Positions 6,007-6,591 of a stretch of 6,591 bases of DNA are shown piece after piece. Below the pieces are notes generated by a model. The model made no database searches, was not told the DNA's origin, and saw only the letters and a list, made by a program, of their open reading frames with translations. Positions within the stretch are counted from its first letter, which is position 1. The number at the start of each line of letters is the position of its first letter. Made by a program: the position numbers and the translations under genes. Source of the stretch: Deltaproteobacteria bacterium (lineage in GTDB: Bacteria; Desulfobacterota; GWC2-55-46; JAUVFY01). Where the stretch lies: positions 1 to 6,591 of the forward strand of contig JAUVFY010000073.1 of NCBI GenBank assembly GCA_030594025.1. Direction: 5' to 3'.

Positions 6007-6065
6007 GGAGTCACGGGCTTGTAGAGAACTTATTGATTTATAAAGGGAATATCCTTGTGCCGTGT

Positions 6066-6095
6066 TTGACATGGTTTCGGCCCATAGTGTAAAAT
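6066..6095 (+). promoter_or_regulatory. Sigma70-type promoter of gspF, predicted leaderless start
   Basis: TTGACA (6066-6071), an 18-bp spacer and TAAAAT (6090-6095) form a good promoter in the 95-bp gap after the third pseudopilin. Counting seven bases on from the -10 box places the transcription start exactly on the A of the gspF ATG at 6102. No Shine-Dalgarno sequence exists in the preceding 15 bases. No terminator is seen between 6007 and 6066, so read-through from the gspD operon is also possible. Confidence 0.65.
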
Positions 6096-6101
6096 AAAGT
6101 T

Positions 6102-6591
6102 ATGATAAATTTCAAAGTCAGGGCAGCTACACAGGAAGGAAGGGTGGTGTCCAGGGAAGTCCGGGCCAGCTCAAGACAAGACCTGGGCACCCAGCTCGAA
6201 AGGGAAGGCCTTTATCTCATAGAGGCGAGGCCCAAGGGTCTTGGCTCCTATGCCTTACGCATTACCGGGCATAAAAAGGTCAAGCCCGGGGAGTTCCTCA
6301 CCTTCAACCAGGGTCTTGTGGCCCTTTTAAGGGCCGGCATGCCCATTTTAGAGTGCTTTGACACGCTTTTGCACAGGAGCCTGAACCCCCATTTTTCAGA
6401 TGCCATAGTGGAGACGGTTCGTGAGATACAGGGCGGACAGTCCATATCAGAGGCCATGAAGAAACGGCCTGATGTCTTTCCATCGCTGTACACAGCCTCC
6501 ATAAGCGCAGGCGAGAGGACCGGAGACCTCATCCCGGCAATCAACAGCTACATCGAGTACCTTAGAAGGACCGAGGCCATAAAGAAGAGGG
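6102..6591 (+). CDS. gspF: GspF/PilC family inner-membrane platform protein, C-terminal part outside window
   Basis: Polytopic inner-membrane platform protein that couples the assembly ATPase (GspE-type) to pseudopilus growth. The visible 163 codons run to the window edge. The N-terminus (MINFKVRAATQEGRVVSREV) fits the usual GspF opening, where an F-x-Y/V-R-A-x-x-x-x-G-R strand starts the protein. The first T2SF domain begins at ~61, with FLTFNQGLVALLRAGMPILE (65-84) and then GQSISEAMKKRPDVFPSLY and SISAGERTGDL, typical of the cytoplasmic four-helix bundle before the first membrane segment. The start is fixed at ATG 6102: an in-frame TAA lies at 6090 and no alternative start codon lies between. 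It follows the pseudopilins on the same strand but has its own promoter. The cognate ATPase gene is not in the window and may lie downstream or elsewhere. Confidence 0.93.
   Translation, partial: MINFKVRAATQEGRVVSREVRASSRQDLGTQLEREGLYLIEARPKGLGSYALRITGHKKVKPGEFLTFNQGLVALLRAGMPILECFDTLLHRSLNPHFSDAIVETVREIQGGQSISEAMKKRPDVFPSLYTASISAGERTGDLIPAINSYIEYLRRTEAIKKR

Noticed and set aside
6007..6065. Terminator or small RNA between the third pseudopilin and gspF
   Set aside because: Only weak complementary bits (CACGG/CCGTG about 40 nt apart, AAGG/CCTT) were seen, with no T-run and no Shine-Dalgarno-led small frame.

Overview
The window looks like chromosomal DNA from a GC-rich, Gram-negative (diderm) bacterium. 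A lipoprotein secretin, pseudopilins and a GspF-type platform protein imply an outer membrane. The IspG/PabB sequence style, together with heavy use of ATA (Ile) and AGG (Arg) codons in an otherwise GC-rich background, suggests a deltaproteobacterium-like or neighbouring lineage. That placement is an impression, not a computed result. No mobile element, CRISPR array, rRNA or tRNA was seen.

Layout: (1) 1-1259, minus strand, is the N-terminal and central part of aminodeoxychorismate synthase component I (pabB, folate pathway), running off the left edge. It carries a cluster of GGGGTC/GACCCC palindromic repeats inside its reading frame. (2) 1260-1393 is a divergent promoter region. (3) 1394-2515, plus strand, is ispG (gcpE), the iron-sulfur enzyme of the MEP isoprenoid pathway. 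(4) 2516-2670 is a regulatory gap holding a fully consensus TTGACA-N17-TATAAT promoter, with a perfect 8+8 dyad touching its -35 box. (5) 2671-6006 is a tight run of four genes: a TPR-containing lipoprotein secretin (GspD-like) and three different type IV pilin-like pseudopilins. (6) 6007-6101 is a short gap with another near-consensus promoter. (7) 6102-6591 is the start of a GspF/PilC inner-membrane platform protein, cut by the right edge.

The secretin, pseudopilins and GspF belong to one envelope machine, a type II secretion-like or pseudopilus system. The secretin is the outer-membrane channel, the pseudopilins form a periplasmic piston, and GspF anchors the assembly ATPase (not in this window). 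pabB and ispG are housekeeping neighbours with no evident link to it.

The most unusual signals are these. Two genes (pabB and gspF) have good -35/-10 promoters placed so that the predicted transcription start falls at or within 2 nt of the only possible start codon, with no Shine-Dalgarno sequence: candidate leaderless mRNAs. pabB contains an in-frame palindromic repeat cluster in a surface loop. A dyad operator candidate abuts the perfect promoter of the secretin operon. The third pseudopilin lacks the normally conserved Glu at position +5.
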